Assembly (NCBI RefSeq): GCF_900105005.1
Contig: NZ_LT629748.1
Location: forward strand, 3,286,001 to 3,350,000
Source: Halopseudomonas litoralis
GTDB taxonomy: Bacteria; Pseudomonadota; Gammaproteobacteria; Pseudomonadales; Pseudomonadaceae
Direction: 5' to 3'
Length of the DNA stretch: 64,000 nucleotides
The position numbers were made by a program, and so were the translations under genes. This document shows positions 24,284 through 33,575 of this stretch, one piece after another; within the stretch, counting starts at the first letter, position 1, and each line of letters begins with the position of its first letter. The notes under the pieces were generated by a model. The model searched no databases, was not told the DNA's origin, and worked only from the letters and a program-made list of their open reading frames with translations.

Positions 24284-27280
24284 ATGCCGCACAGCTTGAA
24301 ATCCGTAGCCTTGATGCTGTTAATCACCGCGGTGATCATGAATCTGTTCATGGTCACGCTGTTGGCGGTTACGTTGAACTCTGCGTATGACCGCAAGATT
24401 GAAGAGGTCCGGACCACTGTAACCAACCTGGCTTTGCTGATGGATCAAAGCGTTACCGGAGCGGCTCGAGAGGTCGATCTGGTACTTAGGAAAGTGCAGT
24501 CCCGTCTGGAAACTGCGCTGCGCGTCGGCGAGAGTCTGGAAACAAGCCCGGCCAGCGAGCTGACCGGCGCCGGCGAGGGCTGGATCGCTGATGCGGCGGA
24601 TATCCATATAACCGACGCTACGGGCCTTGTGCAATTTGAGCAGCAGGCGGATGAAGGCCGGTGGGTTGATTATGGCGACCGCGATTATTTCCTTACCCAT
24701 AGAACCAACCCCGATGCCGGCATGCTGGTCAGCGGTCTGCTCAGGAATCACAGCGGCGAGTGGGTGCATGTATTCTCCCGGCGTTACAACGATCCGGATG
24801 GCCGTTTTGCCGGCGTAACCGTGGCGGCCATTCCAGCCCAGCATTTCGCCGGACTGATATCGGGCCTGAATCTCGGACCCAACGGTATTGCTCTGATACG
24901 CGACCTGAACAAGACCTTGGTGGCGCGGCATCCGCCGCTGGATGCTGCGCCCGGCCGCATCGGCTCGGTCGGTGGTTCGCAGGAACTGACCGCGCTGCTC
25001 GAGTCCGGTGAGCAAGCGGGTATTTTCTACAGTCACGGCACCGCTGACGGGGTGCCTCGTACCGATGCCTTCCGACGCCTGAGCGCCATGCCGGTGTTTG
25101 TGGTGGCAGGGCTGGGCGAGGACGATTACCTGGCCATCTGGCGGCATGATGTCAATCGAGCCATAGTGCTTGGCCTGTTGTTTCTGCTGGTCACTGCCGG
25201 AGGAGCGCTACTGCTGTGGCGCCAGTTCAAGGCCAGCGACAAGGCCCACCGGCGCAGCCAGATGCTGCTCCAGCATGCCAGTGATGGCATCCACATTCTT
25301 GATGAGCACGGCCAACTGGTGGATGCCAGCGAGGCCTTTTATCAGATGCTCGGCTATACCCCAGGCGAGCTGAGTGGCCGTCATCCTTGCGACTGGGATG
25401 CGCAGCATTCACCAGAGGAAATGACCCAGCTGTTCAATAGCTTATTGAGCGGCGGTCAGATCTCCACCTTCGAAACCCGGTTCCGCCACAAGCTGGGCCA
25501 CGCCTTTGCGGTCGAAGTATCCACCGTACGAGTGGAGATCGAAGGTCGCCCCCTGCTCTTCAGCTCGGCCAGGGACATCACCGAGCGCAAGAAGGCAGAC
25601 GAGGACCTGCGTATTGCCGCCCAGGCATTCGAATCTCAGGTCGGCATGCTCATCACCGATGCTGATCTTAATATCCTGCGATGCAACCAGGCCTTCTGCC
25701 GCATCACCGGTTACAGCGCCAAAGAAGTCATTGGACGTCAACCCAACCTGCTGCAGTCCGGCCGTCACGATCAACGCTTTTACGCCGATATGTGGCAGGC
25801 GATCAATCGCTCTGGCGCCTGGCAGGGTGAGATCTGGAACAAGCGCAAGAACGGGGAGATCTATCCGCAGCTGCTGTCCATCGGCAAGGTCAGCAACGAA
25901 CATGGACAGACCACCCACTATGTCGCGTCGCTGTCCGATATCTCGGCGCGCAAGGCCAGCGAAGAGCAGATGCGCACCCTGGCCTTCTACGACTCACTGA
26001 CCAAGCTGCCAAACCGGCGACTGTTTCTCGACCGTCTGGAAGAAGCCCGAGGCACAGCCAAGCGGCGCGAGACTTACAGTGCGCTGCTGGTGGTGGATCT
26101 GAATGATTTCAAGATCCTCAACGACGCCGAGGGTTATACCGCTGGTGATCGCATGCTTGAGCAGGTCGCAACGCGTCTGATCAGTTGCGTGCCACATACA
26201 GAGTCCGTCGCCAGATTGGGTGGCGACGAGTTCGTCGTGCTGCTCGAAGACCTGGGCAAGCACGAGATTGATGCCGCCCATCAGGCCGAACAGATGGGCA
26301 ACCGCATTCTGCAGGAGCTGGCCCGCCCCTATGTGCTGGGCGAGACCGAGTATCGTGGCTCTGCCAGTATCGGTATCGCCCTGTTTGGCGCCAGTTATTC
26401 CATATTGTCAATGGAACCGCTCAAACGAGCCGAGCTGGCGATGTCCCAGGCCAAGAGCACCGGCAACAGTCCTTTGTGCTTCTTCGACCCGCAGATGCAG
26501 GCGCAGGTCAGAGAGCGCAGCGAAATCGACGCCGGCCTGCGCATGGCGCTGGAAAAGCAGCAGTTTCTGCTCCATTATCAGCCGCAAGTCGATGATACCG
26601 GGCAGATTATCGGCGCCGAAGCCCTGGTGCGCTGGAAGCATCCGGAACAGGGGCTGATTTCCCCGGCACGCTTCATTCCGGTGGCGGAGGACAATGGCCT
26701 GATTCTGCCCCTTGGTCACTGGGTACTGGAAACTGCCTGCCAACAACTGGCGCTCTGGGCTGACAACCCGGCTAGGGCGCACCTGACCATAGCGGTCAAT
26801 ATCAGCGCCAAACAGCTCTCTCAGGCGCATTTCGTTGATCAGGTAATGGAGGTGCTGCAACGTACCGGTGCGCCCGCGCAGCGATTGAAGCTGGAACTGA
26901 CTGAAAGCGCCCTGGTGCATGAGATCGAAAGCATCATCGACAAGATGAATAGCCTCAAGATGCACGGCGTGGGTTTCTCGCTGGATGATTTCGGTACCGG
27001 CTATTCGTCGCTGGCCTACCTCAAGCGCCTGCCACTGGACCAACTGAAGATCGATCAAAGCTTCGTGCGCGACATTTCCTTTGACGCCAACAGTGCCGAT
27101 ATCGCCCAGACGATCATCCTGCTGGCCGAGCGGATGAAGATTTCCGTGCTCGCCGAAGGGGTGGAAACACAGCTGCAGCAGAGCGCTCTGCGCGAGCGAG
27201 GTTGCCATCACTACCAAGGCTATCTATTCGGCAGACCCATGCCGATCGAGGAGTTTGAAGGGGAGCTGCTGCGCCGCTGA
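24284..27280 (+). CDS. Membrane-bound PAS-GGDEF-EAL cyclic-di-GMP enzyme
   Basis: 998 residues. A first membrane helix (about 8-30) and a second (about 289-311, VLGLLFLLVTAGGALLLW) flank a periplasmic Cache-like sensor of about 250 residues. Two PAS domains follow (about 325-440 and 445-565), then GGDEF (about 570-730; LGGDEFVVLLED intact) and EAL (about 745-995; GAEALVRWKHP, ELTESALV, DDFGTGYSSLAYLKRLP, KIDQSFVRDI, LAEGVET all intact). Both cyclase and phosphodiesterase sites look complete; the RxxD inhibitory site before GGDEF is absent (HTES at that place). The net activity is probably phosphodiesterase, as is common in such hybrids, but this is inference. Ligand unknown. Confidence 0.92.
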   Translation: MPHSLKSVALMLLITAVIMNLFMVTLLAVTLNSAYDRKIEEVRTTVTNLALLMDQSVTGAAREVDLVLRKVQSRLETALRVGESLETSPASELTGAGEGWIADAADIHITDATGLVQFEQQADEGRWVDYGDRDYFLTHRTNPDAGMLVSGLLRNHSGEWVHVFSRRYNDPDGRFAGVTVAAIPAQHFAGLISGLNLGPNGIALIRDLNKTLVARHPPLDAAPGRIGSVGGSQELTALLESGEQAGIFYSHGTADGVPRTDAFRRLSAMPVFVVAGLGEDDYLAIWRHDVNRAIVLGLLFLLVTAGGALLLWRQFKASDKAHRRSQMLLQHASDGIHILDEHGQLVDASEAFYQMLGYTPGELSGRHPCDWDAQHSPEEMTQLFNSLLSGGQISTFETRFRHKLGHAFAVEVSTVRVEIEGRPLLFSSARDITERKKADEDLRIAAQAFESQVGMLITDADLNILRCNQAFCRITGYSAKEVIGRQPNLLQSGRHDQRFYADMWQAINRSGAWQGEIWNKRKNGEIYPQLLSIGKVSNEHGQTTHYVASLSDISARKASEEQMRTLAFYDSLTKLPNRRLFLDRLEEARGTAKRRETYSALLVVDLNDFKILNDAEGYTAGDRMLEQVATRLISCVPHTESVARLGGDEFVVLLEDLGKHEIDAAHQAEQMGNRILQELARPYVLGETEYRGSASIGIALFGASYSILSMEPLKRAELAMSQAKSTGNSPLCFFDPQMQAQVRERSEIDAGLRMALEKQQFLLHYQPQVDDTGQIIGAEALVRWKHPEQGLISPARFIPVAEDNGLILPLGHWVLETACQQLALWADNPARAHLTIAVNISAKQLSQAHFVDQVMEVLQRTGAPAQRLKLELTESALVHEIESIIDKMNSLKMHGVGFSLDDFGTGYSSLAYLKRLPLDQLKIDQSFVRDISFDANSADIAQTIILLAERMKISVLAEGVETQLQQSALRERGCHHYQGYLFGRPMPIEEFEGELLRR

Positions 27281-27298
27281 ACTCCCCCTTCACCGCAC

Positions 27299-28687
27299 TC
27301 AGACCGTGCGGGAGAAATTACCCTTCTGCTCAGCGCCCAGGTACGCATCGAAAGCCATCGCCACGTTGCGCAGCATCAGTTGCCCCTCGGGCAGCAATAA
27401 TAGCTCGTGCTCATTGATGGCTACCAGCCCATCGGCAACCGGCTCGGCCAGCTGCCCCAGGGCATCGGCGAAATAACCTTTGAAGTCGATACCGTAGTAC
27501 TCTTCGAACTTGCGGAAATCAATCCGCCCCTGACACATCAGATCGAGAATCACCTCGCGGCGCAGCGTGTCATCCTCGCTCAGGTTGTAACCCCGGTGGA
27601 TCGGCAGCATATCGCTGTCCAGCCGCGCATAGTACTGCGAGAGTTCCTTGACGCTCTGGCTGTAGCTGTCACCCACCTTGCCGATGGAAGACACACCGAT
27701 TCCGATCAGGTCGCAGTCAGCATGGGTTGAGTAACCCTGGAAGTTGCGTTGCAGCGTACCGTTCTCCCGGGCCAGCGCCAGCTCGTCGTCCGGCAGCGCG
27801 AAATGGTCCATGCCGATATAAATATACCCGGCAGAAGTCAGCCGCTCGATGGTCAGCTCCAGCAGTTCCAGCTTGCGCTCGGGCGGTGGCATGTCCTGCG
27901 GGCGGATCAGCCGCTGGGCGCGCACCAGGTCCGGCAGGTGGGCGTAGCTGTAGGCCGCAATACGATCAGGGCGCATATCGATGATCTTGCTCAGGGTGAC
28001 ATCGAAGCTCTTTACGGTCTGCAGCGGCAGACCGTAGATCAGATCGACGCTGACCGATTTGAACTGCGCCTCACGTGCGGCACTGACCAGCTCGCGGGTC
28101 TGTTCTTCACTCTGCAGGCGGTTGACTGCCGCCTGCACCGCCTCGTCGAAGTCCTGGACGCCGAAGCTCAGACGGTTGAAGCCCAATGCCCGCAACTGAT
28201 GAATCTGCATTGGCGAAATGGTGCGCGGGTCGACTTCCAGCGAAAACTCATGGTCATCACTGTCGTCCATGTTGAAAGACGCACGCAGGGTATTCATCAG
28301 GTCTTCCAGCTGCTCGCTGGTCAGATAGGTCGGCGTGCCACCCCCCAGATGCAACTGAGTCAGTTTGCGCGATTTATCGAACAGCGCCGCCTGCATGGCG
28401 ATCTCTCGCTTGAGATATTGAAGATATTCCACCGCCCGCTCGGTCTTGTGGGTGATGATCTTGTTGCATGCGCAGTAGTAGCAGAGACTCTTGCAGAACG
28501 GAATATGGATATACACCGATAGGCACTTGGGCTCGGCAGCAGCGTTGCTGGCCTTGGCTGCCGCGCGGTAATCGTCCATGGCAAAGGCCTGATGGAATTG
28601 CGGCGCGGTCGGATAGGATGTGTAACGTGGGCCCGGGCGGTCATATTTCTCGATCAGGGCACGGTTGAAGCTGATTTTCTGCGTCAT
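27299..28687 (-). CDS. hemN: Oxygen-independent coproporphyrinogen III oxidase (radical SAM)
   Basis: 462 residues, standard HemN length. PGPRYTSYPTAPQFH at the N-terminus, then the radical SAM cluster motif FCKSLCYYCACNKI (CX3CX2C plus the extra Cys typical of HemN), LHLGGGTPTYLT, SLEVDPRT, RLSFGVQDFD and YGLPLQTVKSF. It decarboxylates coproporphyrinogen III to protoporphyrinogen IX without oxygen, using SAM. Convergent with the GGDEF-EAL gene (18-base gap). I found no clear ANR box (TTGAT-N4-ATCAA) in the 120 bases upstream. Confidence 0.95.
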   Translation of the reverse strand: MTQKISFNRALIEKYDRPGPRYTSYPTAPQFHQAFAMDDYRAAAKASNAAAEPKCLSVYIHIPFCKSLCYYCACNKIITHKTERAVEYLQYLKREIAMQAALFDKSRKLTQLHLGGGTPTYLTSEQLEDLMNTLRASFNMDDSDDHEFSLEVDPRTISPMQIHQLRALGFNRLSFGVQDFDEAVQAAVNRLQSEEQTRELVSAAREAQFKSVSVDLIYGLPLQTVKSFDVTLSKIIDMRPDRIAAYSYAHLPDLVRAQRLIRPQDMPPPERKLELLELTIERLTSAGYIYIGMDHFALPDDELALARENGTLQRNFQGYSTHADCDLIGIGVSSIGKVGDSYSQSVKELSQYYARLDSDMLPIHRGYNLSEDDTLRREVILDLMCQGRIDFRKFEEYYGIDFKGYFADALGQLAEPVADGLVAINEHELLLLPEGQLMLRNVAMAFDAYLGAEQKGNFSRTV

Positions 28688-28809
28688 TATGGTCTCTCGC
28701 CAGCATCACGGACATGGGTGAAGTGTACGGCAAGCAAAGGGGCTTTGCATTGCGCCCAACCCCGAGTGCGACCCCGCGCCGCACTCGAAAAACCGCACAT
28801 TCAGCCGGG

Positions 28810-29424
28810 TCAGAATTCGTCGTGCAGGCCGAACATGATCGAATGCGCCTGCTCATCGCTGACCGCAACAACCACACCCTCGCGTGCGTAGATCCAGACC
28901 TCTCCCTGATTGACCGGCATACGCACTTCGACCGGACCAAAGGTACCCTGAATGTAGCGCAGCTCCAGGGGTTGGTGAGGAATCATGCTGATACGCTCCA
29001 CCGGATAGCCGGCCAACGTGGTACTGATTGCCGGATTCACCGATTGGTCGGGCGATCCGGGCTGCCACGCCTGTGCCTCGACCAGGCTTTCCATTTGCTG
29101 AGAGTCCAGTGCAATGACCGCCTGCGCACGCCATTGCCGATCATCGGATTCCACCGTATGGCGGCTGACCAGCCTCGGCTCGCCATCGGCACTGATCATC
29201 CACAAGCTACCTTCGCCGAGTGCCCGCCCGACATCGGCCAACGTCAGGCCGCGCTGCTGAAGAGGCGTCCATAGACTCTGCTGATATTGCTCCTTCCAAG
29301 CCAGCTGCTGCGGTTCATCCTGCCCTGCCAGCCAATTGCCGAAAGCAAAGAAACACAGAACAATCACTGCCAACAGGGTGCCCACACCCACGATCTTTTG
29401 CCGCTTCATCTGTTCTCTCTGCAT
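28810..29424 (-). CDS. Single-pass membrane-anchored protein of unknown function
   Basis: 204 residues. Residues about 10-33 (IVGVGTLLAVIVLCFFAFGN) form one N-terminal membrane helix; the remainder is a soluble, probably periplasmic domain of about 170 residues with alternating strands (EPRLVSRHTVES, GPVEVRMPVNQGEVWIYARE) and no motif I recognise. An alternative start five residues in (MKRQK) would leave the anchor intact. It is between rpoH and hemN, both on the same strand, but separated from rpoH by a terminator. Confidence 0.7.
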   Translation of the reverse strand: MQREQMKRQKIVGVGTLLAVIVLCFFAFGNWLAGQDEPQQLAWKEQYQQSLWTPLQQRGLTLADVGRALGEGSLWMISADGEPRLVSRHTVESDDRQWRAQAVIALDSQQMESLVEAQAWQPGSPDQSVNPAISTTLAGYPVERISMIPHQPLELRYIQGTFGPVEVRMPVNQGEVWIYAREGVVVAVSDEQAHSIMFGLHDEF

Positions 29425-29460
29425 TCATTCATGGTGCATACATTTACAGTGCACAAAGCA

Positions 29461-29486
29461 AAAGGGCATCCCTGCGGATGCCCTTT
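29461..29486 (-). terminator. Rho-independent terminator of rpoH
   Basis: AAAGGGCATCC (29461-29471) and GGATGCCCTTT (29476-29486) form a perfect 11-bp stem with a 4-base loop; reading on the minus strand the stem is followed by TTGC. It begins 21 bases after the rpoH stop. Confidence 0.85.
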
Positions 29487-29506
29487 CGGTTCAGTATCAG
29501 ACGCTG

Positions 29507-30370
29507 TCAGGCGGCGTCTTCCACGCTGATATGTTTCTTCAGCTTGTTCATGGCATTTTTTTCCAGCTGACGAATACGTTCTGCCGACACCTGATACTTG
29601 GCGGCCAGTTCGTGCAGCGTGGCCTTCTCTTCGGCCAGCCAGCGCTGATAGAGAATGTCACGGCTGCGCTCGTCCAGCTGGGCCAGACCTTCCTGCAATT
29701 GCTGGCTGGAGCTGTCACTCCAGTCCGCACTCTCGAGTTGGGTAGCCGGATCGTAGCGCTTGTCTTCCAGGTAATGTACCGGTGCGTAGGCGGTGTCGTC
29801 ATCGTCATCCTGGGCGCCATCAAAGCCCAGATCCTGACCATACAGCCGGCTTTCCATCTCACGCACTTCGCGCACGGCAACGCCGAGATCTTCCGCTACG
29901 GCATTGACTTCATCGTGGGACAGCCAGGCCAGCTTCTTCTTGGCGCTGCGCAGGTTGAAGAACAGTTTGCGCTGCGCCTTGGTGGTGGCCACCTTGACGA
30001 TGCGCCAGTTGCGCAGAATGAATTCGTGAATTTCGGCGCGAATCCAATGCACAGCAAAAGACACCAGACGTACACCCATTTCCGGGTTGAAGCGCTTGAC
30101 CGCCTTCATCAGGCCGACGTTACCTTCCTGAATCAGATCGGCCTGGGCCAGGCCATAGCCGGAATAGCTGCGAGCGATATGCGCAACGAAGCGCAGGTGG
30201 GACATGACCAGTTGCCGGGCTGCCTCCAGATCCTGCTGATAGAACAAACGATCAGCCAGCTTACGCTCTTCCTCGACGCTGAGAATCGGGATGCTGCTTA
30301 CGGTCTGAACATAGGCCTCCAGGTTGGCACCTGGAATCAGATTATGTACGGGCTGCAAAGCAGTGCTCAT
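29507..30370 (-). CDS. rpoH: RNA polymerase heat-shock sigma factor sigma-32
   Basis: 287 residues. Region 2 contains [20 protein letters not shown] and [17 protein letters not shown], with [13 protein letters not shown]; the RpoH-specific box [10 protein letters not shown] is intact; region 4 ends with the helix-turn-helix [20 protein letters not shown]. It directs transcription of chaperone and protease genes on heat or protein-folding stress. It follows ftsX on the same strand with a 129-base gap that must hold its promoters, as in the conserved ftsYEX-rpoH order of Pseudomonas and enterics. Translational thermoregulation is known for rpoH but is not shown here. Confidence 0.97.
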   Translation of the reverse strand: MSTALQPVHNLIPGANLEAYVQTVSSIPILSVEEERKLADRLFYQQDLEAARQLVMSHLRFVAHIARSYSGYGLAQADLIQEGNVGLMKAVKRFNPEMGVRLVSFAVHWIRAEIHEFILRNWRIVKVATTKAQRKLFFNLRSAKKKLAWLSHDEVNAVAEDLGVAVREVREMESRLYGQDLGFDGAQDDDDDTAYAPVHYLEDKRYDPATQLESADWSDSSSQQLQEGLAQLDERSRDILYQRWLAEEKATLHELAAKYQVSAERIRQLEKNAMNKLKKHISVEDAA

Positions 30371-30438
30371 GCTTGAACTCCAAAAAAATGACGAGTCAGT
30401 GTATCACTGCAGGCTCAGACAAGGAAAGCCCCGCCAAG

Positions 30439-30455
30439 TTCCGCAGCCTGCGGAA
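30439..30455. repeat. Short perfect palindrome in the rpoH upstream region
   Basis: TTCCGCAGCCTGCGGAA reads the same on both strands except for its centre base. It lies 69 bases upstream of rpoH and 44 after ftsX; it may be the ftsX stop hairpin or a protein-binding site. There is no T tract on the minus strand. Confidence 0.4.
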
Positions 30456-30499
30456 TAATACTTTTAAATCAGCAAGTTACATAAATATGAAACACTCCG

Positions 30500-31516
30500 T
30501 TACCGAGGTTCCATTTCACGGGCATGGCGACCGACTGCGAGCCAGGCTCCAACCAGTCCCAGCAATATGGCTCCGCCGAGCAAGGTCACGCCATCCTGCA
30601 GCGGCATCCCGGCCAGTTCGAAATCACTCTGATACAGCGCTGCTACCTCTCGCACGGTGCTGTTCAGCCAGACCAGGCCAGCTGCAAGCAGCAGCCAGGC
30701 CAGAATACCGGCCAACAGACCATAGAGCACACCCAGATACAGGAACGGCCGGCGAATGAAGGCATCGGTGCCGCCAACCAACTTGATCACCAGGATCTCG
30801 TTGCGCCGACTTTCGATTGCCAGGCGGATGGTATTGACCATCACCAGCAGCAACGTCAGTACCAGCAGTACGGCAAGCCCACCGGTGAAGCGTTCGACCA
30901 TGGCCAGAATCGCTGTCAGCCGCTCGACCCACAGCATGTCGATCTGCACCTGATCGACCCCCGGCAATTGCGCCAGTCGATCACGCAGCGGCTGCATTGA
31001 CGACATGCCACCCTCGATGCTCTGCGGCATGACCAGAATCACGTCGGGCAGCGGGTTGTAGGCCAGTTGCTGCAGCGCATCACCCAGTCCCGAATGCTGC
31101 TGAAACTCAACGAGCGCCAGCTCGCGATCCAGCAATTGCGCCTCTGCCACCTCATCAAGAGCAGCGATATCTGCCTGCAGCGCCTGCGCCGCATCGGCCT
31201 TGATGTCCTGTTGCAGATAGACCGACAGCTGGGCGGCCCGCTGCCAGTCGATGCCCAGACGCTCGACCTGATTGATCAGTACCGCCAGCCCCATCGGCAG
31301 CGCCAGCACTATGCTCATCACCAGTACTATCATGGCAGTGCTGACGGGGTAATCCCGAATTCGCCCCAGCGCCATACGCGCGCTGTCGCGATGACTATCC
31401 GCCCAGCCGCGCAACGGATGACGCCAGTTGCTCCGCGAGCGGGCGGCGCCACTGGTGGCTTTCTGTGGTTTCTTATCGGTTGGCCGTGGTTGGTTCGCCG
31501 CCATGTTATTCCCCAT
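30500..31516 (-). CDS. ftsX: Cell-division ABC transporter permease FtsX
   Basis: 338 residues. A basic cytoplasmic N-terminal extension (about 1-60, KKPQKATSGAARSRSNW) typical of Pseudomonas FtsX precedes four membrane helices: one at about 72-95, then a periplasmic loop domain of about 120 residues, then three helices (near LAVLLVLTLLLVMVNTIRLA, YLGVLYGLLAGILAWLLLAAG and the C-terminus). With FtsE it activates septal peptidoglycan hydrolysis through EnvC-like partners. The start lies inside the end of ftsE (11-base overlap). Confidence 0.95.
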   Translation of the reverse strand: MGNNMAANQPRPTDKKPQKATSGAARSRSNWRHPLRGWADSHRDSARMALGRIRDYPVSTAMIVLVMSIVLALPMGLAVLINQVERLGIDWQRAAQLSVYLQQDIKADAAQALQADIAALDEVAEAQLLDRELALVEFQQHSGLGDALQQLAYNPLPDVILVMPQSIEGGMSSMQPLRDRLAQLPGVDQVQIDMLWVERLTAILAMVERFTGGLAVLLVLTLLLVMVNTIRLAIESRRNEILVIKLVGGTDAFIRRPFLYLGVLYGLLAGILAWLLLAAGLVWLNSTVREVAALYQSDFELAGMPLQDGVTLLGGAILLGLVGAWLAVGRHAREMEPR

Positions 31517-32168
31517 CGGCCAACAGCCGACCTTCGTTCAGGGTCAGCATGCGGTGATCGAGCCGGGCAATCAGCGGCAGGTCATGACTGGCAATGATCA
31601 CCGTCACGCCGACCCGGTTGAAATCCTCGAACAAGGCCATGATCTCGGCAGACAAAGCCGGGTCCAGGTTACCCGTGGGTTCATCAGCCAGCAGCAATGC
31701 CGGCTTGTGTACCACCGCCCGGGCAATACCGACGCGCTGCTGTTCGCCGCCCGACAGGGCGATCGGATACATGTTCTCGCGCTTGAGCAGACCGACCTTG
31801 TCCAGCGCCGCACGCACCCGCCGGCCCACTTCGTCGCGCGGGGTGCCCTTGATGATCAACGGCAGCGCCACGTTGTCGAATACCGTGCGATCGAACAGCA
31901 GCTGGTGGTTCTGGAATACCACCCCGACCTGGCGACGCAGGTAGGGAATATCGTGGCTGCCCAGATCACGCAGATTCTGCCCACCGACATGCACCTGCCC
32001 GGAGCTTGGCCGCTCCATGCACATGATCAGCTTGAGCAAGGTGCTCTTGCCCGCGCCGGAGTGGCCGGTGATGAAAACCATTTCGCCGGTGCGGATATGG
32101 AAGCTCAGGTTTTCCAGACCCTGATGGCCGTTGGGGTAACGCTTGCTGACCTGATCGAAACGGATCAT
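31506..32168 (-). CDS. ftsE: Cell-division ABC ATPase FtsE
   Basis: 220 residues. Walker A GHSGAGKSTLLKL, Q-loop VVFQNHQLL, signature LSGGEQQRVGIARA and Walker B LLLADEPTGNLD, then the H-loop ASHDLPLI are all intact. It starts IRFDQVSKRYPNG, as in FtsE generally. It pairs with FtsX at the divisome. It starts 3 bases after the ftsY stop and overlaps ftsX. Confidence 0.96.
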   Translation of the reverse strand: MIRFDQVSKRYPNGHQGLENLSFHIRTGEMVFITGHSGAGKSTLLKLIMCMERPSSGQVHVGGQNLRDLGSHDIPYLRRQVGVVFQNHQLLFDRTVFDNVALPLIIKGTPRDEVGRRVRAALDKVGLLKRENMYPIALSGGEQQRVGIARAVVHKPALLLADEPTGNLDPALSAEIMALFEDFNRVGVTVIIASHDLPLIARLDHRMLTLNEGRLLADGE

Positions 32169-32171
32169 CGG

Positions 32172-33473
32172 TTATTCGCGTCCAAACAGCGCCTTGACGA
32201 ATTCCGGCGCAGTGAAGGGCCGCAGATCATCGATCTGCTCACCCACCCCGATAAAGCGGATCGGCAAGCCGAACTGCTTGGCCAACGCAAAGATTACCCC
32301 ACCCTTGGCCGTACCGTCGAGTTTGGTCAGAGCCAATCCGGTCAGGCCGACCGCCTGATCGAACAGTTTGGTCTGGCTGATAGCGTTCTGGCCGGTACCG
32401 GCGTCCAGCACCAGCAACACTTCATGAGGCGCTTCGGGATCGAGCTTGGCCAGCACCCGCTTGACCTTTTTCAGCTCGTCCATGAGGTTGTCCTTGTTGT
32501 GCAGACGTCCGGCGGTATCAGCGATCAGCACATCCGCTCCGCGGGATTTGGCTGCCTGCAAGGCATCGAATACCACCGAAGCGGAATCCGCGCCGGTGTG
32601 CTGGGCAATCACCGGAATGCTGTTGCGCTCGCCCCAGACCTGCAGCTGCTCGACGGCGGCGGCGCGGAAGGTATCACCGGCAGCCAGCATCACCTGCTTG
32701 CCCTCGCCCTGCAGACGCTTGGCCAGTTTGCCGATGGTGGTGGTCTTGCCCACCCCATTCACGCCCACCACCAGAATCACATAGGGGCGCTTCTCGCTGT
32801 CCACCACCATGGGTTTGGCGACGTGCGCCAGCAGGCTTTCCAGTTCGTTCTGCAGCGCCTTGTACAGCGCGTTGCGGTTGGACAACTCGCGGCGACGTAC
32901 GCGCTGTTGCAGCGACTCCATGATCAAGGTGGTGGCTTCGATACCGACGTCGGCCATCAGCAGACGGGTTTCCATCTCCTCCAGCAGCTCGTCATCGATT
33001 TCCTTTTCGCCGAGAAACAGATTGGCCATGCCCTCGCCGAGGTTGGCACTGGTTTTCGACAGGCCGGCACGCATGCGCGCAAAGAACCCCTTGGGCTCCT
33101 GCGGCTGCGGTGTCGGTTCTGTGGTGGCAGGCTGCTCGGCGAGACTGGAAAACAGCTCGGCAGCCGCCTGACGGGCGACCTGGTCATGGCTCCCCGCAGG
33201 CGCCACCGGTGCGACCGCGGGCTCATCGACCAGCGGTTCCGGCGTTATCGGCTCGGCGGGATCGGGGACGACCTCAACAGCCGCCGTTTCGGGCGCAGAG
33301 TGCTGCAGCGGCGGTTCCGACGCTTGTTCCGGCTGCGTTTCTGCCGCGGGCGCAACCGGTTCGTCGGCCTTGCGGCGCATCCAGCCAAACAGGCCTTTCT
33401 TGCCGGCCTTGCCGCTGTCGTTGCGCTCGGGGTCCTGTTCGGGGTGTTCTGGCTTGTCTTTGGAACCAAACAT
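32172..33473 (-). CDS. ftsY: Signal recognition particle receptor FtsY
   Basis: 433 residues. The N-terminal A domain (about 1-130) is acidic and Pro/Ala/Glu rich, opening with FGSKDKPEHPEQD and the membrane-binding KKGLFGWMRRK. The NG GTPase domain follows, with GVNGVGKTTTIGKLAK (G1), DTFRAAAVEQL, DTAGRLHNKDNLMDELKKV (G3), TKLDGTAKGG (G4) and GVGEQIDDLRPF at the end. It receives SRP-ribosome complexes at the inner membrane for co-translational insertion. First gene of ftsYEX, divergent from the M16 peptidase pair at 33576. Confidence 0.97.
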   Translation of the reverse strand: MFGSKDKPEHPEQDPERNDSGKAGKKGLFGWMRRKADEPVAPAAETQPEQASEPPLQHSAPETAAVEVVPDPAEPITPEPLVDEPAVAPVAPAGSHDQVARQAAAELFSSLAEQPATTEPTPQPQEPKGFFARMRAGLSKTSANLGEGMANLFLGEKEIDDELLEEMETRLLMADVGIEATTLIMESLQQRVRRRELSNRNALYKALQNELESLLAHVAKPMVVDSEKRPYVILVVGVNGVGKTTTIGKLAKRLQGEGKQVMLAAGDTFRAAAVEQLQVWGERNSIPVIAQHTGADSASVVFDALQAAKSRGADVLIADTAGRLHNKDNLMDELKKVKRVLAKLDPEAPHEVLLVLDAGTGQNAISQTKLFDQAVGLTGLALTKLDGTAKGGVIFALAKQFGLPIRFIGVGEQIDDLRPFTAPEFVKALFGRE

Positions 33474-33575
33474 TGACGATCACTATCTGAGTCTGGCGCA
33501 GGCATTTGGCTTGCGCGTTGAAGGTTGGGTTATCCTACCCCACTTCCGGCACCGGCGGTAATCACAGGACATCAC

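Noticed and set aside
28763..28792. Hairpin CGAGTGCG/CGCACTCG followed by AAAAA as a terminator
   Set aside because: The A run is on the wrong side: a minus-strand transcript would meet the T run before the stem, and no plus-strand gene ends here.
31428..33476. A 682-codon open frame on the plus strand opposite ftsE/ftsY
   Set aside because: It is antisense to two certain genes, its composition is the mirror of their codons (many Gln, His, Val), and it has no recognisable domain. It is a shadow of high-G+C coding DNA.
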